Assembly: GCA_014268975.2 (NCBI GenBank)
Contig: CP077096.1
Location: forward strand, 491,001 to 555,000
Direction: 5' to 3'
Origin: Pseudomonas wayambapalatensis
GTDB taxonomy: Bacteria; Pseudomonadota; Gammaproteobacteria; Pseudomonadales; Pseudomonadaceae
Length of the DNA stretch: 64,000 bases
Positions 36,801 through 46,143 of this stretch are shown piece by piece. Position 1 is the first letter of the stretch, and each line of letters begins with the position of its first letter. The notes beneath the pieces were generated by a model. That model was not told the origin of the DNA and ran no database searches. It worked only from the letters and a program-made list of their open reading frames with translations. The position numbers and the translations under genes were made by a program.

Positions 36801-38183
36801 GCGCAATTCCATTCTGGTAGCGCCGTACGTGTCATCGAGCCCGATCAGGCGACCATGCTCGTCGTACCGAACGTGCACCCGATTGTCATTGCGGTCACCC
36901 AACAGGCGCAGGCGCAGGCGTTGGGGATCTATTGGGGAGGGTTCGAATAATCGATAGAGGCCGTCCATATCCTCGATCAACAACTCGCCATCAGCCGCGC
37001 GTCTTACGCTCAAACCTTCGCCGGCACTGAATACTGCGTCGCCGGGGGGGATCGTGCCCATATCGATGATCCGCGCCTGCTCATCCGTGTACAGCAGGCG
37101 TTCTCCGTCATCCGAATCGGCGATCAGGTTCACGCAGACTTCGTAGGGAACGCTCCAACCTCTGCCGAGCAAACCGTCCTGGCGTTCGTCCAGGCTGCTA
37201 TAGAAGCGCTGCCAGACCAGTGGCATCAGCGCCGGTAGTGTGAAGTCCAGCTCCTGCTCGCCGCTCAACACTTTCGCGCCAGTGGCTGCATGCACCGGGT
37301 TGGGTGCACCGGTTATGGCACGTGTGAGTGCCCCCGTCACCTGGCTACTGACGACACTCGCGGCGCCACCGAGCAGCATGCAGCCAAACTTGCTGTAGAA
37401 CTTGCCCCCACGGCCACGCAACATCATCAGCGCGGTGATGGCCAAGCCTATGCCTGGCGTCTTGCCGCTGCGGATCTCTCGTACGACGATTTTCTCGCCA
37501 CCAATGCGCACGTTGTCCGATATCAGGCCGGAGTCGACGATCACTGCGTCGCAGGTGCTGCGATCGCCACTGCGCGCCGCTGGTTGGCCATTGATGCTGA
37601 CCTTGCCAGAGCCCTCGGCGATATATTGGGGAGGCATCGCCGGATGCTTGGTGCACAGCACCTTGTCATCGTCCGCAGGTTCGGTGTTCGGGGCTGGCGA
37701 GGCTACGGTAGGCCGCCACATTTGCGAGAAGAACGCCTTCGTCATGTCGAGGAAGGTTTGCTCTTGCTCTTCTTCCCCTTCATCAGCCTGGCCAGCGGCA
37801 GGAGGAGGCAACACCACACCTGCAGCCCGGGCTGCAGGTTTTGAGTTTATGTAGGTATTTTGCGAACCACTGGCAATGTGGGCCTGCACTGTCGGTGGAA
37901 AAAGCGCGTTACCTATACCTTCGCAGAACCGACTCAGTGCGGTGTCCGCTCCAGTGCTGGCCATTGCCACGCCGACCACCACCCCCACGACCGCGCCCAG
38001 CACAACGCAGCCCAGACCGCCAGTGGCAACAGTGATGCCAAGCGCAGCCCCGACCGCAGCCGTGGCCAAGGCCCCGATGGCGATGGTGGCGGCGACTTCG
38101 AGTACACCGCCGACGATGTCGGCCATCATCGAGGTGTGCATCAGTGCGTCGCCTTCGCGCGCAGCCCAGAGTGCGTCGGACAT
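33879..38183 (-). CDS. T6SS Rhs effector with prePAAR/PAAR, YD-repeat cage and C-terminal toxin
   Basis: The product is 1434 aa. The N-terminus has the prePAAR motif AARxxDxxxH (AAREGDALMH, residues 7-16). A hydrophobic region (about 24-76) that needs an Eag chaperone follows, then PAAR-like segments that cap VgrG (SGSQNTYINSKPAA; SGKVSINGQPAARSGD). The Rhs shell follows (about 300-1325) with many YD repeats such as YSYDALGNL, closing with QPDPIGLAGGWNLYRYAPNP and IDPLGW, where the toxin is cleaved off. The last 105 residues (1330-1434, bases 33882-34196) are the variable toxin: LYRSMSMEEYNGLM, GKWFAES, ARYIEI. That pattern suggests an ADP-ribosyltransferase-like fold (inference). Confidence 0.93.
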   Translation of the reverse strand: MSDALWAAREGDALMHTSMMADIVGGVLEVAATIAIGALATAAVGAALGITVATGGLGCVVLGAVVGVVVGVAMASTGADTALSRFCEGIGNALFPPTVQAHIASGSQNTYINSKPAARAAGVVLPPPAAGQADEGEEEQEQTFLDMTKAFFSQMWRPTVASPAPNTEPADDDKVLCTKHPAMPPQYIAEGSGKVSINGQPAARSGDRSTCDAVIVDSGLISDNVRIGGEKIVVREIRSGKTPGIGLAITALMMLRGRGGKFYSKFGCMLLGGAASVVSSQVTGALTRAITGAPNPVHAATGAKVLSGEQELDFTLPALMPLVWQRFYSSLDERQDGLLGRGWSVPYEVCVNLIADSDDGERLLYTDEQARIIDMGTIPPGDAVFSAGEGLSVRRAADGELLIEDMDGLYRLFEPSPIDPQRLRLRLLGDRNDNRVHVRYDEHGRLIGLDDTYGATRMELRYSSRWPSRVAQIVRVYSDGSNESLVCYDYDAFGELAEVRDGIGQVQRLFVYGEHRRLIEHRNASGLRCHYEWQALGDEWRVCRHWTSEGDQYQFSYDLIAGLTHVTDSLQRTHTHRWNNQYQVVEHTDALANTWHFEWNDERQLLGAVDPQGGRWQYFYDESGNLTETVDPLGRSESTYWLEHWALPREQVDRAGNRWKYRYDPRGNCTREEDPEGHLTRFRHDHHGRMVEMVDAAGKTRSQRWNDLDQVIETVDCTGSVTHYSYDHRGHLAQVTDAEGCTTRYSHDAQGRLQSITRPDGTHELYQRAVDGALIAHVNATGHTTRYSYTARGQLSRQVDAAGRSVRFEYDHYGRLVELVNENGEAYRFSWDACDRLAMQRDLGGSHKTYSYDALGNLIRLVFHPAPESPDTPVAHQLERDAIGRLVAKITSDGRTEYRFDALDQLLAVQTIALDGNSQTLSYVYDKLGHVLEEHTPHGTLGYSYDELGNQTRLILPDGRSINRLMYGSGHLHQLNLDGHVIADFERDRLHREINRTQGRLLYRSDYDQLGRLRSRGNHASDPTSATLANARRHYSYDGADNLIQVEEFHATGNTLETIAYDVTARVRSSYASSGGRQEQFNYDPAANLLDGINNSSVQYNQLLKYQDKRYRYDGFGRLIEKVSSARGVQRFRYDAEHRLVEVRTLHAGRETCVRMHYDPLGRRVAKEQYDVRGLLLGRTDFLWDGLRLLHERRNGRNSLYLYAESGHEPLARVDGNGAHQRVLHFHNHLNGLPYRQTDEDGQTQWEATYRVWGNTAAERCNPDQGMEQNLRFQGQYLDRETGLHYNTFRFYDPDIGRFTQPDPIGLAGGWNLYRYAPNPFMWIDPLGWETVLYRSMSMEEYNGLMRTGTWTSNGTMEGKWFAESYKDAVTWGKTMGHGGDFKIVQVKVPDKLANAAFSSSNLDSIGKARYIEIADLNRARIKPRWTRGISCGK

Positions 38184-38192
38184 GGTTGTCGT

Positions 38193-38645
38193 TCAGCCGA
38201 GGTTGTCGAAGTCGAGCGACTGTTTGAGAGCCGCCCAGTGCGCCGCTTCCTCCTCACCCAATGGCTGCGGCTTCACGTAGCTCAGGGCGAGCATCTTGCG
38301 CGAGCCCGGCAGCAACAGCGCCAGTTGATATTGGTAAACCTTCTCTTTGCCCTTGGTGAACTGGCTCTGCAACTCGATGCCTTCCAGTTTTCCATCTGCT
38401 CCCAGCTTCACCGGCTGGGGTGTGTGCAAGCGCAGATCCAGCACCTGCTGGCGCAATCGCTGGATCTGGTCGTCGAAGTTGCTTTGCAACGTTTCCCCTT
38501 CGTTCAACAGGCTGCGGCTGACTACCAGTGAGGTGCCCAGTGTCTCGAAACGCAGGATGTTGATGCTGGTATCTCGCACCTGATCGGTTGGGAGGTCGAA
38601 GCGAAATTCGTTGAGGCGATAGTTCATGATTCGGGTGTCCGTCAT
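38193..38645 (-). CDS. EagR chaperone (DUF1795/DcrB-like) for the Rhs effector
   Basis: The product is 150 aa with the DUF1795 pattern: YRLNEFRFDLPTDQVRDTSINIL near the start, then QRLRQQVLDLRL, YQYQLALLLPG and LALSYVKPQP. Eag proteins wrap the hydrophobic N-terminal helices of prePAAR effectors and load them onto VgrG. Placement between vgrG and rhs is diagnostic. The ATG overlaps the vgrG stop by 4 bp (ATGA), and rhs begins 9 bp later, so the three are coupled. Confidence 0.9.
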   Translation of the reverse strand: MTDTRIMNYRLNEFRFDLPTDQVRDTSINILRFETLGTSLVVSRSLLNEGETLQSNFDDQIQRLRQQVLDLRLHTPQPVKLGADGKLEGIELQSQFTKGKEKVYQYQLALLLPGSRKMLALSYVKPQPLGEEEAAHWAALKQSLDFDNLG

Positions 38646-40576
38646 TGGCGCGGGAATTTGTCGCTGACCCGACCGTCGATGCTGCCTTTGTCACCATGGC
38701 TGCCCGGTGTGGTGCCTGCTGCTCCACCGATGTTCAGGTCGAGCGTGCCGTTGGGGGTATTGATCTGTGCATGTTCGCTGGCGTTGATGTTCAGGCGTAC
38801 GCCTGTGAGATTGATGTGACCGTTGGCGTTGAGCTCCAGCACACTGTCGCCGCACACCAGACGCAACTTTTCCCCGGCCTCCATCAGGTAGGTGGTGCTG
38901 ATGCTGTCGGTCTTGCTGGCGCCAACCAGCAAGGTATCGTGATGGCGTACTGCGCGTACTCGATCCTGGCCGATGGTCACCATCTCCACCATTCCGACGC
39001 TCTTGGTCCGGCTTATGCCCACCGACAACGTTTCGTTCTGCTCCACCACCGTGTCCATGTTGCGCTCGGCATGCACATACAACTGCTCCTGCCCGCGCTT
39101 GTCCTCCATGCGGATCTCGTTGAAGTTGGCCGGGCTGCCGCCTTTGCTCGAACGGCTCTTCATGCCGCTCTGGGTGGCGTTGCCGGGCAGGTCGTAGGGC
39201 ACGGCCTGCTCGGCGTTGTACACCCGGCCAGTGATGATCGGTCGGTCGGGGTCGCCTTCGAGAAAGCTGACGATCACTTCCTGGCCGATCCGCGGGATCT
39301 GCATCGAGCCCCAGTTCTTGCCGGCCCAGGCCTGGGATACGCGGATCCAGCACGAGCTGTTCTCGTTGGACTGGTCGTGGCGGTCCCAGTGGAAGTGCAC
39401 CTTCACCCGACCGTACTGGTCGGTCCAGATCTCCTCGCCGGCCGGGCCAACCACCACGGCAGTCTGCGGGCCCTTGACCAGCGGGCGCAGGGTGCTCGAT
39501 ACCGGCCGGTAGCTCTGCTGGGCGTCGATGCAGCTCAGGTTGCTCTCGAACTGCGCCGAGCCGCTGCCGCCGCCGGTTTCCAGGCGCTCCTGTACTACGT
39601 AGTAGCGGGCGGCGACGATCAGGTACTCGCGGTTCTGGTCCTGGCGGGAGAAGCCGCTGAGGCTGAACAGATGACCACTGCCAAGACCACGGGCGTTGCC
39701 GCGCAGCTCCACGCGTTCATGCAGGCTCTGCAGCGACTCGAGACGGGTGCGCGCATAGTGCTCGCCATCCTGGGTCTGCTCATAGGCGCCGGGGTAGTCG
39801 TACAGCGGGTAGTCGCCGGCCTGGTGCGGGCGTGGCATGGCCGAGCGCACGTCGATCCGTGCGCTGGGGCGCTGGAAATCGTAGTCGTTGAGTTCCAGCG
39901 AGCCGGGCTGAACCTCCTGCGCCAGGTGCCAGTCGTTGATGTGGTCGCGCTCGCGGTGCTGGCCGTCGGGCGGATAGAACGGCACCGACTCGTAGCCCGG
40001 CGCCTTCTGGTGCGCGCCATAGGCGTCGGCCATCACCAAGACGTGGCGTTCTTGTTCATGACGGAAGAAGTAGTAGATGCCTTCTTCTTCCATCAGCCGG
40101 CTGACGAAGTCGAAGCTGGTCTCGCGGTATTGCACGCAGTACTCGCGCTCGCGATAGCTGCGGCTCAGGGCGTCCTCGAAGTCCGAGAACCCCAGGTCGC
40201 GGAACACCTGCTTGATGATCTGCGGTGCGCTAAGGTGCTGGAAGATCCGGCAGTCGCTGGTGCGTGTCAGCAGCCACAGCCAGGGCCGCAGGGTGACGCG
40301 GTAGCTGGCGAACTGCCCGCGATCGACCGATTGGCTGCAGCGCGCGACGATGCCATGAAAGTGGCGCGAGCCCCCGCCGCTCATCTGCAGCGACAGACTC
40401 ATGGGTTTGCCCAGCAGCTGGTTGAGGTCGATGGCCGCGTCGTCGCTGGTCAACTGCAGCTCGTAGTCGAACAGGCGGCCGAGCTCTTCGCTGCCGCCCA
40501 TCTCGCTGAGGATCAGCACGTTCGGCCCCAGGGGGCTGTTGATCTGCGCCAGGCGCGTCAGTTGCGTGAACAGCAT
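38642..40576 (-). CDS. vgrG: T6SS spike protein VgrG (TssI)
   Basis: The product is 644 aa from ATG 40576, which has CAGGA 6 bases upstream; GTG 40603, overlapping the clpV stop, is an alternative that adds 9 residues. The gp27-like part contains LFDYELQLTSDD and YREREYCVQYRETSFDFVSRLMEEEGIYYFF. The gp5 OB-fold reads TDQYGRVKVHFHWDR and SCWIRVSQAWAGKNWG, with IPRIGQEVIVSFLEGDPDRP. A beta-helix needle follows to the end; no extra effector domain is attached. It carries the PAAR-tipped Rhs effector. Confidence 0.95.
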   Translation of the reverse strand: MLFTQLTRLAQINSPLGPNVLILSEMGGSEELGRLFDYELQLTSDDAAIDLNQLLGKPMSLSLQMSGGGSRHFHGIVARCSQSVDRGQFASYRVTLRPWLWLLTRTSDCRIFQHLSAPQIIKQVFRDLGFSDFEDALSRSYREREYCVQYRETSFDFVSRLMEEEGIYYFFRHEQERHVLVMADAYGAHQKAPGYESVPFYPPDGQHRERDHINDWHLAQEVQPGSLELNDYDFQRPSARIDVRSAMPRPHQAGDYPLYDYPGAYEQTQDGEHYARTRLESLQSLHERVELRGNARGLGSGHLFSLSGFSRQDQNREYLIVAARYYVVQERLETGGGSGSAQFESNLSCIDAQQSYRPVSSTLRPLVKGPQTAVVVGPAGEEIWTDQYGRVKVHFHWDRHDQSNENSSCWIRVSQAWAGKNWGSMQIPRIGQEVIVSFLEGDPDRPIITGRVYNAEQAVPYDLPGNATQSGMKSRSSKGGSPANFNEIRMEDKRGQEQLYVHAERNMDTVVEQNETLSVGISRTKSVGMVEMVTIGQDRVRAVRHHDTLLVGASKTDSISTTYLMEAGEKLRLVCGDSVLELNANGHINLTGVRLNINASEHAQINTPNGTLDLNIGGAAGTTPGSHGDKGSIDGRVSDKFPRQ

Positions 40577-40599
40577 GGGTGATCCTGTTTGCGCGGCGC

Positions 40600-43275
40600 T
40601 CAACCGGCCGCGCTGAAGTCATAGTGCAGTTCGTTGTCGCGCGCGCCGATGCTGACGCTGGCCAGCGGCTTGCCTTCGAGCAGACGGGTGAGGAACTCGC
40701 GGCTCATGTCCGGCAGCAGGCCGTTGGTCAGGATCGCGTCGATCATTCGCCCGCCGCTCTCGGTCTCGGTGCAGCGCGAGACGATCAGCTCGACCACCGC
40801 GTCGTCGTAGGCGAAGCCGACCTTGTGCGTGGCCTCGACACGTTTGCGGATGCGCTCCAGTTGCAGACGGGTGATGGCCTTGAGCATGGCGTCGCTGAGC
40901 GGGTAGTAGGGGATGGTTACCAGGCGCCCGAGCAGCGCGGGCGGGAAGATCTCCAGCAGCGGCTTGCGCAGCAAGGTGGCGACCGCATCCGGTTCGGGCA
41001 GGGTCTGCGGGTCCTTGCAGATATCGGCGATCAGCTCGGTGCCGGCGTTGGTGGTGAGCAGGATCAGGGTGTTGCGAAAATCGATCTGGCGCCCTTCGCC
41101 ATCTTCCATCACGCCCTTGTCGAACACCTGGAAGAAGATCTCGTGCACGTCGGGGTGGGCCTTTTCCACCTCGTCGAGCAGCACCACGCTGTAGGGGCGG
41201 CGGCGCACGGCCTCGGTCAGCACGCCACCTTCGCCGTAGCCGACATAGCCGGGCGGTGCGCCCTTGAGGGTGGAGACGGTGTGCGCTTCCTGGAACTCGC
41301 TCATGTTGATGGTGATCAGGTTCTGCTCGCCGCCATACATGGCCTCGGCCAGCGCCAGGGCGGTCTCGGTCTTGCCCACGCCCGAGGTGCCGGCAAGCAT
41401 GAACACGCCAATGGGTTTGTTGGGGTTGTCGAGGCCGGCGCGGGAGGTCTGGATACGCTTGGCGATCATCTTCAGGGCGTGGTCCTGGCCGATGATGCGC
41501 TTGCCCAGGTGGCTGTCGAGGTTGAGCACCGTCTCGATCTCGTTGCGTGCCATGCGCCCTACCGGGATACCGGTCCAGTCGGCAACCACCGAAGCCACGG
41601 CCTGGTAGTCGACGGTCGGCAGGATCAGCGGGCTTTCGCCCTGCAGGGCGCTCAGGCGCTGCTGCAAGTCGATGAGTTGTTCGCGCAGCGCATGGCTGCC
41701 TTGGGCATCGACCTCCTGATCGACCACCCCGACCTGCTCACGCAACTGGGCGCGGGTGGCCAGCAACTGATCGACCAGGGCTTTCTCTTCGGCCCAGCGG
41801 TTTTCCAGCTCCAGCAGGCGCTGACGCTCTTCGGTCAGCAGGGTGTCGGCCTGGGCTTGGCGTTGCTCGGTGGCGACACCAATGGCCGCTTCGCGGGCGA
41901 TGATCTGCAGTTCGACTTCCAGCGCCTCGATACGCCGACGGCTGTCATCGACCTCTGCGGGCACTGCATGCAGGCTGATGGCCACGCGTGCGCAGGCGGT
42001 ATCGAGCAGGCTCACCGACTTGTCGGGCAATTGCCGGGCGGGGATGTAGCGGTGCGACAGCTTGACTGCCGCCTCCAGGGCTTCGTCGAGGATCTGCACC
42101 TGATGGTGCTTCTCCATGGTCGAGGCCACGCCGCGCATCATCAGCAGCGCCTTTGGTTCGCTCGGCTCATCGACCTGCACCACCTGGAAGCGGCGGGTCA
42201 GTGCCGGATCCTTCTCGATGTGTTTCTTGTACTCGGCCCAGGTGGTCGCTGCCACGGTGCGCAGGCTGCCACGGGCCAGTGCTGGCTTGAGCAGGTTGGC
42301 GGCATCGCCGGTCCCGGCCGCGCCACCGGCACCGACCAGGGTGTGGGCTTCGTCGATGAACAGGATGATGGGTTTGGGCGAGGCCTGGACGTCCTCGATG
42401 ACCTGGCGCAGACGCTGCTCGAACTCACCCTTCATGCTGGCGCCAGCCTGCAACAGGCCGACATCCAGGCTGCGCAGCTCGACATCCTTGAGCGCGGGCG
42501 GTACATCGCCGGCAACGATGCGCAAGGCGAAGCCCTCGACGACGGCAGTTTTGCCCACGCCCGCTTCGCCGGTGAGGATCGGGTTGTTCTGGCGGCGACG
42601 CATGAGGATGTCGACCAGTTGGCGGATCTCTTCGTCGCGGCCGACGATCGGGTCGAGCTTGCCGCTGCGTGCCTGCTCGGTCAGGTCCACGGTGAAGCGC
42701 TTGAGTGCCTCCTGCTTGCCCATCGCAGCGGGGGCCACGGCGCCGCTGGCTTCGCCCGGCGCTGCCGCGGTGAAGCCGTCGCTGGCGGCCAGCTTGTTCT
42801 CGGGGGAGTCGCCGACGTACTCGTCGAAACGCTCGCTCAGGGCCTCGACCTTGAGCTTGGCGAACTCGCTCGACAGACCCAGCAGGGCATTGCGCAGGCT
42901 CGGGGTCTTGAGGATGCCGACCAGCAGGTAGCCGGTGCGCACCTGGCTTTCGCCGAACATCAGGCTGCCGTAGACCCAACCGCGTTCCACTGCCTCTTCG
43001 ACCTGCGAGGACAGGTCGGTGATCGAAGTCGAGCCCCGTGGCAGGCGATCGAGGGCGTCGGTCAGATCGCGGGCCAGGCGTGCCGGCTCGACATTGAACT
43101 GGCGCACGATGCGATGCAGGTCGCTGTCCTGCACTTGCAGCAGTTGGTGCAGCCAGTGCACCAGCTCCACGTAGGGATTGCCGCGCAGCTTGCAGAACAC
43201 CGTGGCGGCCTCGATGGCCTTGTAGGCGACGCTGTTGAGTTTGCCGAACAGCGCGGCGCGGCTGATTTCACCCAT
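40600..43275 (-). CDS. clpV: T6SS sheath-disassembly ATPase ClpV (TssH)
   Basis: The product is 891 aa from ATG 43275 (AGGAG upstream), the usual start MGEISRAALFGKLN. The N domain (1-160) binds the sheath protein TssC. There are two AAA+ modules: Walker A1 GEAGVGKTAVVEG at about 233 and Walker A2 GTSGVGKTETALAL at about 628, with Walker B ILFIDEAHTL and VVLLDEVEKAHP. The middle coiled-coil domain is present. It recycles contracted TssB/TssC sheaths with ATP. It overlaps tssG by 8 bp. Confidence 0.97.
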   Translation of the reverse strand: MGEISRAALFGKLNSVAYKAIEAATVFCKLRGNPYVELVHWLHQLLQVQDSDLHRIVRQFNVEPARLARDLTDALDRLPRGSTSITDLSSQVEEAVERGWVYGSLMFGESQVRTGYLLVGILKTPSLRNALLGLSSEFAKLKVEALSERFDEYVGDSPENKLAASDGFTAAAPGEASGAVAPAAMGKQEALKRFTVDLTEQARSGKLDPIVGRDEEIRQLVDILMRRRQNNPILTGEAGVGKTAVVEGFALRIVAGDVPPALKDVELRSLDVGLLQAGASMKGEFEQRLRQVIEDVQASPKPIILFIDEAHTLVGAGGAAGTGDAANLLKPALARGSLRTVAATTWAEYKKHIEKDPALTRRFQVVQVDEPSEPKALLMMRGVASTMEKHHQVQILDEALEAAVKLSHRYIPARQLPDKSVSLLDTACARVAISLHAVPAEVDDSRRRIEALEVELQIIAREAAIGVATEQRQAQADTLLTEERQRLLELENRWAEEKALVDQLLATRAQLREQVGVVDQEVDAQGSHALREQLIDLQQRLSALQGESPLILPTVDYQAVASVVADWTGIPVGRMARNEIETVLNLDSHLGKRIIGQDHALKMIAKRIQTSRAGLDNPNKPIGVFMLAGTSGVGKTETALALAEAMYGGEQNLITINMSEFQEAHTVSTLKGAPPGYVGYGEGGVLTEAVRRRPYSVVLLDEVEKAHPDVHEIFFQVFDKGVMEDGEGRQIDFRNTLILLTTNAGTELIADICKDPQTLPEPDAVATLLRKPLLEIFPPALLGRLVTIPYYPLSDAMLKAITRLQLERIRKRVEATHKVGFAYDDAVVELIVSRCTETESGGRMIDAILTNGLLPDMSREFLTRLLEGKPLASVSIGARDNELHYDFSAAG

Positions 43276-44317
43276 GTTCCTGACTCCTTGTGCATGGCGG
43301 TTGGACCGGCTGCGCGGCGTAGTAGCGAGCGAGCTTGAGGTCGTTGGCATCGTGTTGTGGACGGCCGAGCCAGGTGTCGAAACCCAGGCGCCTGCCGGCA
43401 TCGAGTCCCAGCGCGGGCACGTGCTCGCGCGCGAGAATGAGGTTCAGGTCCCAGTCCAGCTCGTGGCCCAGGTACTCGGCGACCCAGGCCGCCAGTTCCA
43501 TGAAGGCCTGCCCGCCGGGCAGCAGGGCGTGGTACTGCTCCAGCGTCAGCGGGCCGAGGCACAGGCGGAACTTGTGCTGGCGATCCCAGACGTAGCGGCC
43601 CAGGCACAGGTCCACACCCAGGCGATTGGCGTCCACGCCGAGGCGACTGCGCTCGGGCAACTCAAGCCACTGGCCGACGTACTCCTCGACATGCACCGGC
43701 ACGCCGAAGTAGCCCGACAGGATGCTGCACAGGCCATCGGGGTAGCGGGTCTGCGCGGCGAGGTGGCCGGAGTAGTGCAACTTGGCGGTATGCGGCAGCG
43801 GGCCTTGAGCCTGCAGCTCGGGTTGGCCGCGACCGCTCAGGGCAGCCAGGCGTGCGGCCCAGTAGTCATCGCCGGGGCGGTCGTGGCTGACAGTCGGTCG
43901 TGCTTCGGCCCAGGCTCGGTAGAACAGGCTCAGCAGGCGGTGATGGAAGATGTCGAGAAAGCGCTTGCTGGTGTGGTCGGCGTGGTTGCGCTGGCGCTCA
44001 CGCAGGTACTCGGTCAGGTGCAGCGGCAAGGGGCCGTTGGGGCCACCGAGGCCGAAGAAGAACTGCTCCAGGCGTGCCGGGCCTTCGTCGTTTTGCGTCA
44101 CCGACGCCAGCGTGGCCGGGGCGAAGCTGCAGTCCAGGCGCTGGCCCAGGCGCACCGGTTCGTCGGCCAAACGCTGGGCGTGGCCGAAGCGCGGCAGCTC
44201 GGGGTGCTCGGCCTCCAGGCGACGCAGCGCCTGGAAGAAGTCGAACGCCCAGGGTTCGGCCTGCATGGCCTCGAGTGTGTTCACAGGGTCGGCCTGCGTC
44301 CGGGCTTGGCTTTCCAT
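43268..44317 (-). CDS. tssG: T6SS baseplate protein TssG
   Basis: The product is 349 aa of the VasB/ImpH family. Markers are WAFDFFQALRRLEAEHPELPRFG near the start, FFFGLGGPNGPLPLHLTEY, FLDIFHHRLLSLFYRAW and YFGVPVHVEEYVGQWLEL. With TssF, TssE and TssK it forms the baseplate wedge. The start at 44317 overlaps the end of tssF by 37 bp; Met 18 (44266) is a possible alternative. Confidence 0.93.
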   Translation of the reverse strand: MESQARTQADPVNTLEAMQAEPWAFDFFQALRRLEAEHPELPRFGHAQRLADEPVRLGQRLDCSFAPATLASVTQNDEGPARLEQFFFGLGGPNGPLPLHLTEYLRERQRNHADHTSKRFLDIFHHRLLSLFYRAWAEARPTVSHDRPGDDYWAARLAALSGRGQPELQAQGPLPHTAKLHYSGHLAAQTRYPDGLCSILSGYFGVPVHVEEYVGQWLELPERSRLGVDANRLGVDLCLGRYVWDRQHKFRLCLGPLTLEQYHALLPGGQAFMELAAWVAEYLGHELDWDLNLILAREHVPALGLDAGRRLGFDTWLGRPQHDANDLKLARYYAAQPVQPPCTRSQEHG

Positions 44318-46143
44318 CGCATGATCTCGCCGCGTTCGCGGGTGCGCAGAACGGTTTCGGTAAAGCTGTTGATGGACACGTAGCGGGTCAGGAAGCGTTC
44401 GAACACCGCGCCGAGCAGGAACACACCGGTGCCGCGGAACGCGTTTTCGTCGAACTCCAGGGTGATTTCCAGGCCGCGGCCGAAGACGATCGGGCCGGGC
44501 ATGGGCAGGCGCCGGGTGCAGGGCTTGCTGCTGACTTCGCGCAGGCCGTCGATTTGCAGGTGCAGCGCGCTGTCCTGGCTATCGCCGTACAGGCGCAGCA
44601 GTTCGCGCAGGGCGGCTGCGCCCTGGCCTTGCTCGGTCAGCGACAGGTAGTTCAGCGACAGTTGGCTGATCAGGCGCCACGCGCGGTTGTCATGGGCATG
44701 GCTGGCCTTGGGGCGGCTGGGGCCGGCCAGGCAACGTACGGCAGACACGGGCGCGCTGTCGGCGAGGCTGAAGTCGCTGCGCCCGTCGCCCACGCTCATG
44801 AACAGCGGCAGGTCGCGGTTGCTGCACAGCGCGCTGATACCCAGCTGGCGCAGGTCGTGGCGGTGCGGCGCCTGTTGGCCATCGACCAGGCTGATGAAGG
44901 TTTCGCTGCCCATGTAGCTCGAGCGCGTGCCGTTGCGCCGTTGTTCGCTCGACAGCACCCGTTGCTCGCGGCGCACGATGTAGTAGGCCTGGTCGCGGCC
45001 ATAGCGCGAGGGGTCGCGCACGGCGTAGAAGGGCAGGAACTCCTGGTCGGCACCGGTGCCGTGGCCGGTGACGTGCTGCAGCGAGTGGATCTCGAAATCG
45101 GTAGGGCGGGTGCGGTCGGCGATTACATGGTGTTCGTTGACCTTGTCGGTCAAGTGAATGCGGTCGACACGGCGCGGGAACAGGTTGATCGCCGGGGTGC
45201 AGAAGGGCACCAGGCGCTCGGCGCCGACGCTGCTTTCCAGTGTCGAGTCGAAGCGCTCGAACAGTACCAGCAGCTCCAGCTCCTGCCCGTTGCAGCGCTT
45301 GACCGCCCGTTCCAGGCCCGCGAAATCGACAAATAGAAAGCGCTGCGGCAGGGCAAAGTATTCCTGCAGCAGCCGGTAGCCCTGAAACGCCTGCGGCACC
45401 ACTGGCAATGCGGCTTCACTGTCATCGAAACCACAGGGGCGCAGGGCCTGCTCCAGCGGGATGCGCTCGACCCAATCAGCGCCGGGCTGGCGGGCGAACA
45501 CGGCGCAGGCGCTGCCCAGCAGTTGTTCGTAGAGACGGTAGGGCGTTTCGTCGGCGCCGTTGAGGTACAGCGGCAAGTGCGTCAGCGGCAGGCTGCACAG
45601 CGGGATCTCGGCACCGCTGCGCAGGGTCAGGCGCAGCGCGGCGCGGGCCTTGGGTTCGCTGGCGGCGAGGCGGCCGAGCACGGTGCCGGGGTTGCCGAAA
45701 TATTCGGCGCGGGCCACCTGCAGCGGCCACAGGGTCACGTCCTGGGTGCTGCGAAACTCGCAGGGAGTCTGCGAGTCGCGGCCAAGGTTGGCCCGCAGCA
45801 CGCTGCCACGTGGCAGCGGGAAGCCGGCACTGAGCGAGCCCTCGTCGGGGTCGGTCTGCAACTGCACCACGGTCATCGAGGGCGTCGGTGCCAGATAGTG
45901 CGGGTAGGCGATTTCCAGCAGGTTATGGGTGAAGGTCGGGTACTCGGCGTCGAGCTTGAGCTGCACGCGTGCAGTGAGGTACGCGAAGCCTTCGAGCAGG
46001 CGCTCGACATACGGGTCGGCGCAATCGATGCCGGACAGTGTGAGGCGTCCGGCGATCTTCGGGTACTCGCGGGAGAACTCCGCTGCACTCTCGCGGATGT
46101 GCCGCAGTTCCTGGTTGTACAGCTCGAGCAGGCGGGGGTTCAT
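44281..46143 (-). CDS. tssF: T6SS baseplate protein TssF
   Basis: The product is 620 aa of the VasA/ImpG family. It begins [34 protein letters not shown] (split here as read) with the [20 protein letters not shown] segment typical of TssF. Further markers are [14 protein letters not shown] and [18 protein letters not shown] text (here [16 protein letters not shown]). It builds the wedge with TssG. It overlaps tssE by 4 bp at its start. Confidence 0.94.
   Translation of the reverse strand: MNPRLLELYNQELRHIRESAAEFSREYPKIAGRLTLSGIDCADPYVERLLEGFAYLTARVQLKLDAEYPTFTHNLLEIAYPHYLAPTPSMTVVQLQTDPDEGSLSAGFPLPRGSVLRANLGRDSQTPCEFRSTQDVTLWPLQVARAEYFGNPGTVLGRLAASEPKARAALRLTLRSGAEIPLCSLPLTHLPLYLNGADETPYRLYEQLLGSACAVFARQPGADWVERIPLEQALRPCGFDDSEAALPVVPQAFQGYRLLQEYFALPQRFLFVDFAGLERAVKRCNGQELELLVLFERFDSTLESSVGAERLVPFCTPAINLFPRRVDRIHLTDKVNEHHVIADRTRPTDFEIHSLQHVTGHGTGADQEFLPFYAVRDPSRYGRDQAYYIVRREQRVLSSEQRRNGTRSSYMGSETFISLVDGQQAPHRHDLRQLGISALCSNRDLPLFMSVGDGRSDFSLADSAPVSAVRCLAGPSRPKASHAHDNRAWRLISQLSLNYLSLTEQGQGAAALRELLRLYGDSQDSALHLQIDGLREVSSKPCTRRLPMPGPIVFGRGLEITLEFDENAFRGTGVFLLGAVFERFLTRYVSINSFTETVLRTRERGEIMRWKAKPGRRPTL

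Noticed and set aside
37800..38110. Ala/Gly/Val-rich stretch at the Rhs N-terminus as a separate small membrane protein
   Set aside because: It is in frame within the rhs gene and is the expected chaperone-protected hydrophobic region.
40579..43338. 919-residue plus-strand frame opposite clpV
   Set aside because: Shadow of clpV with no recognisable domain.
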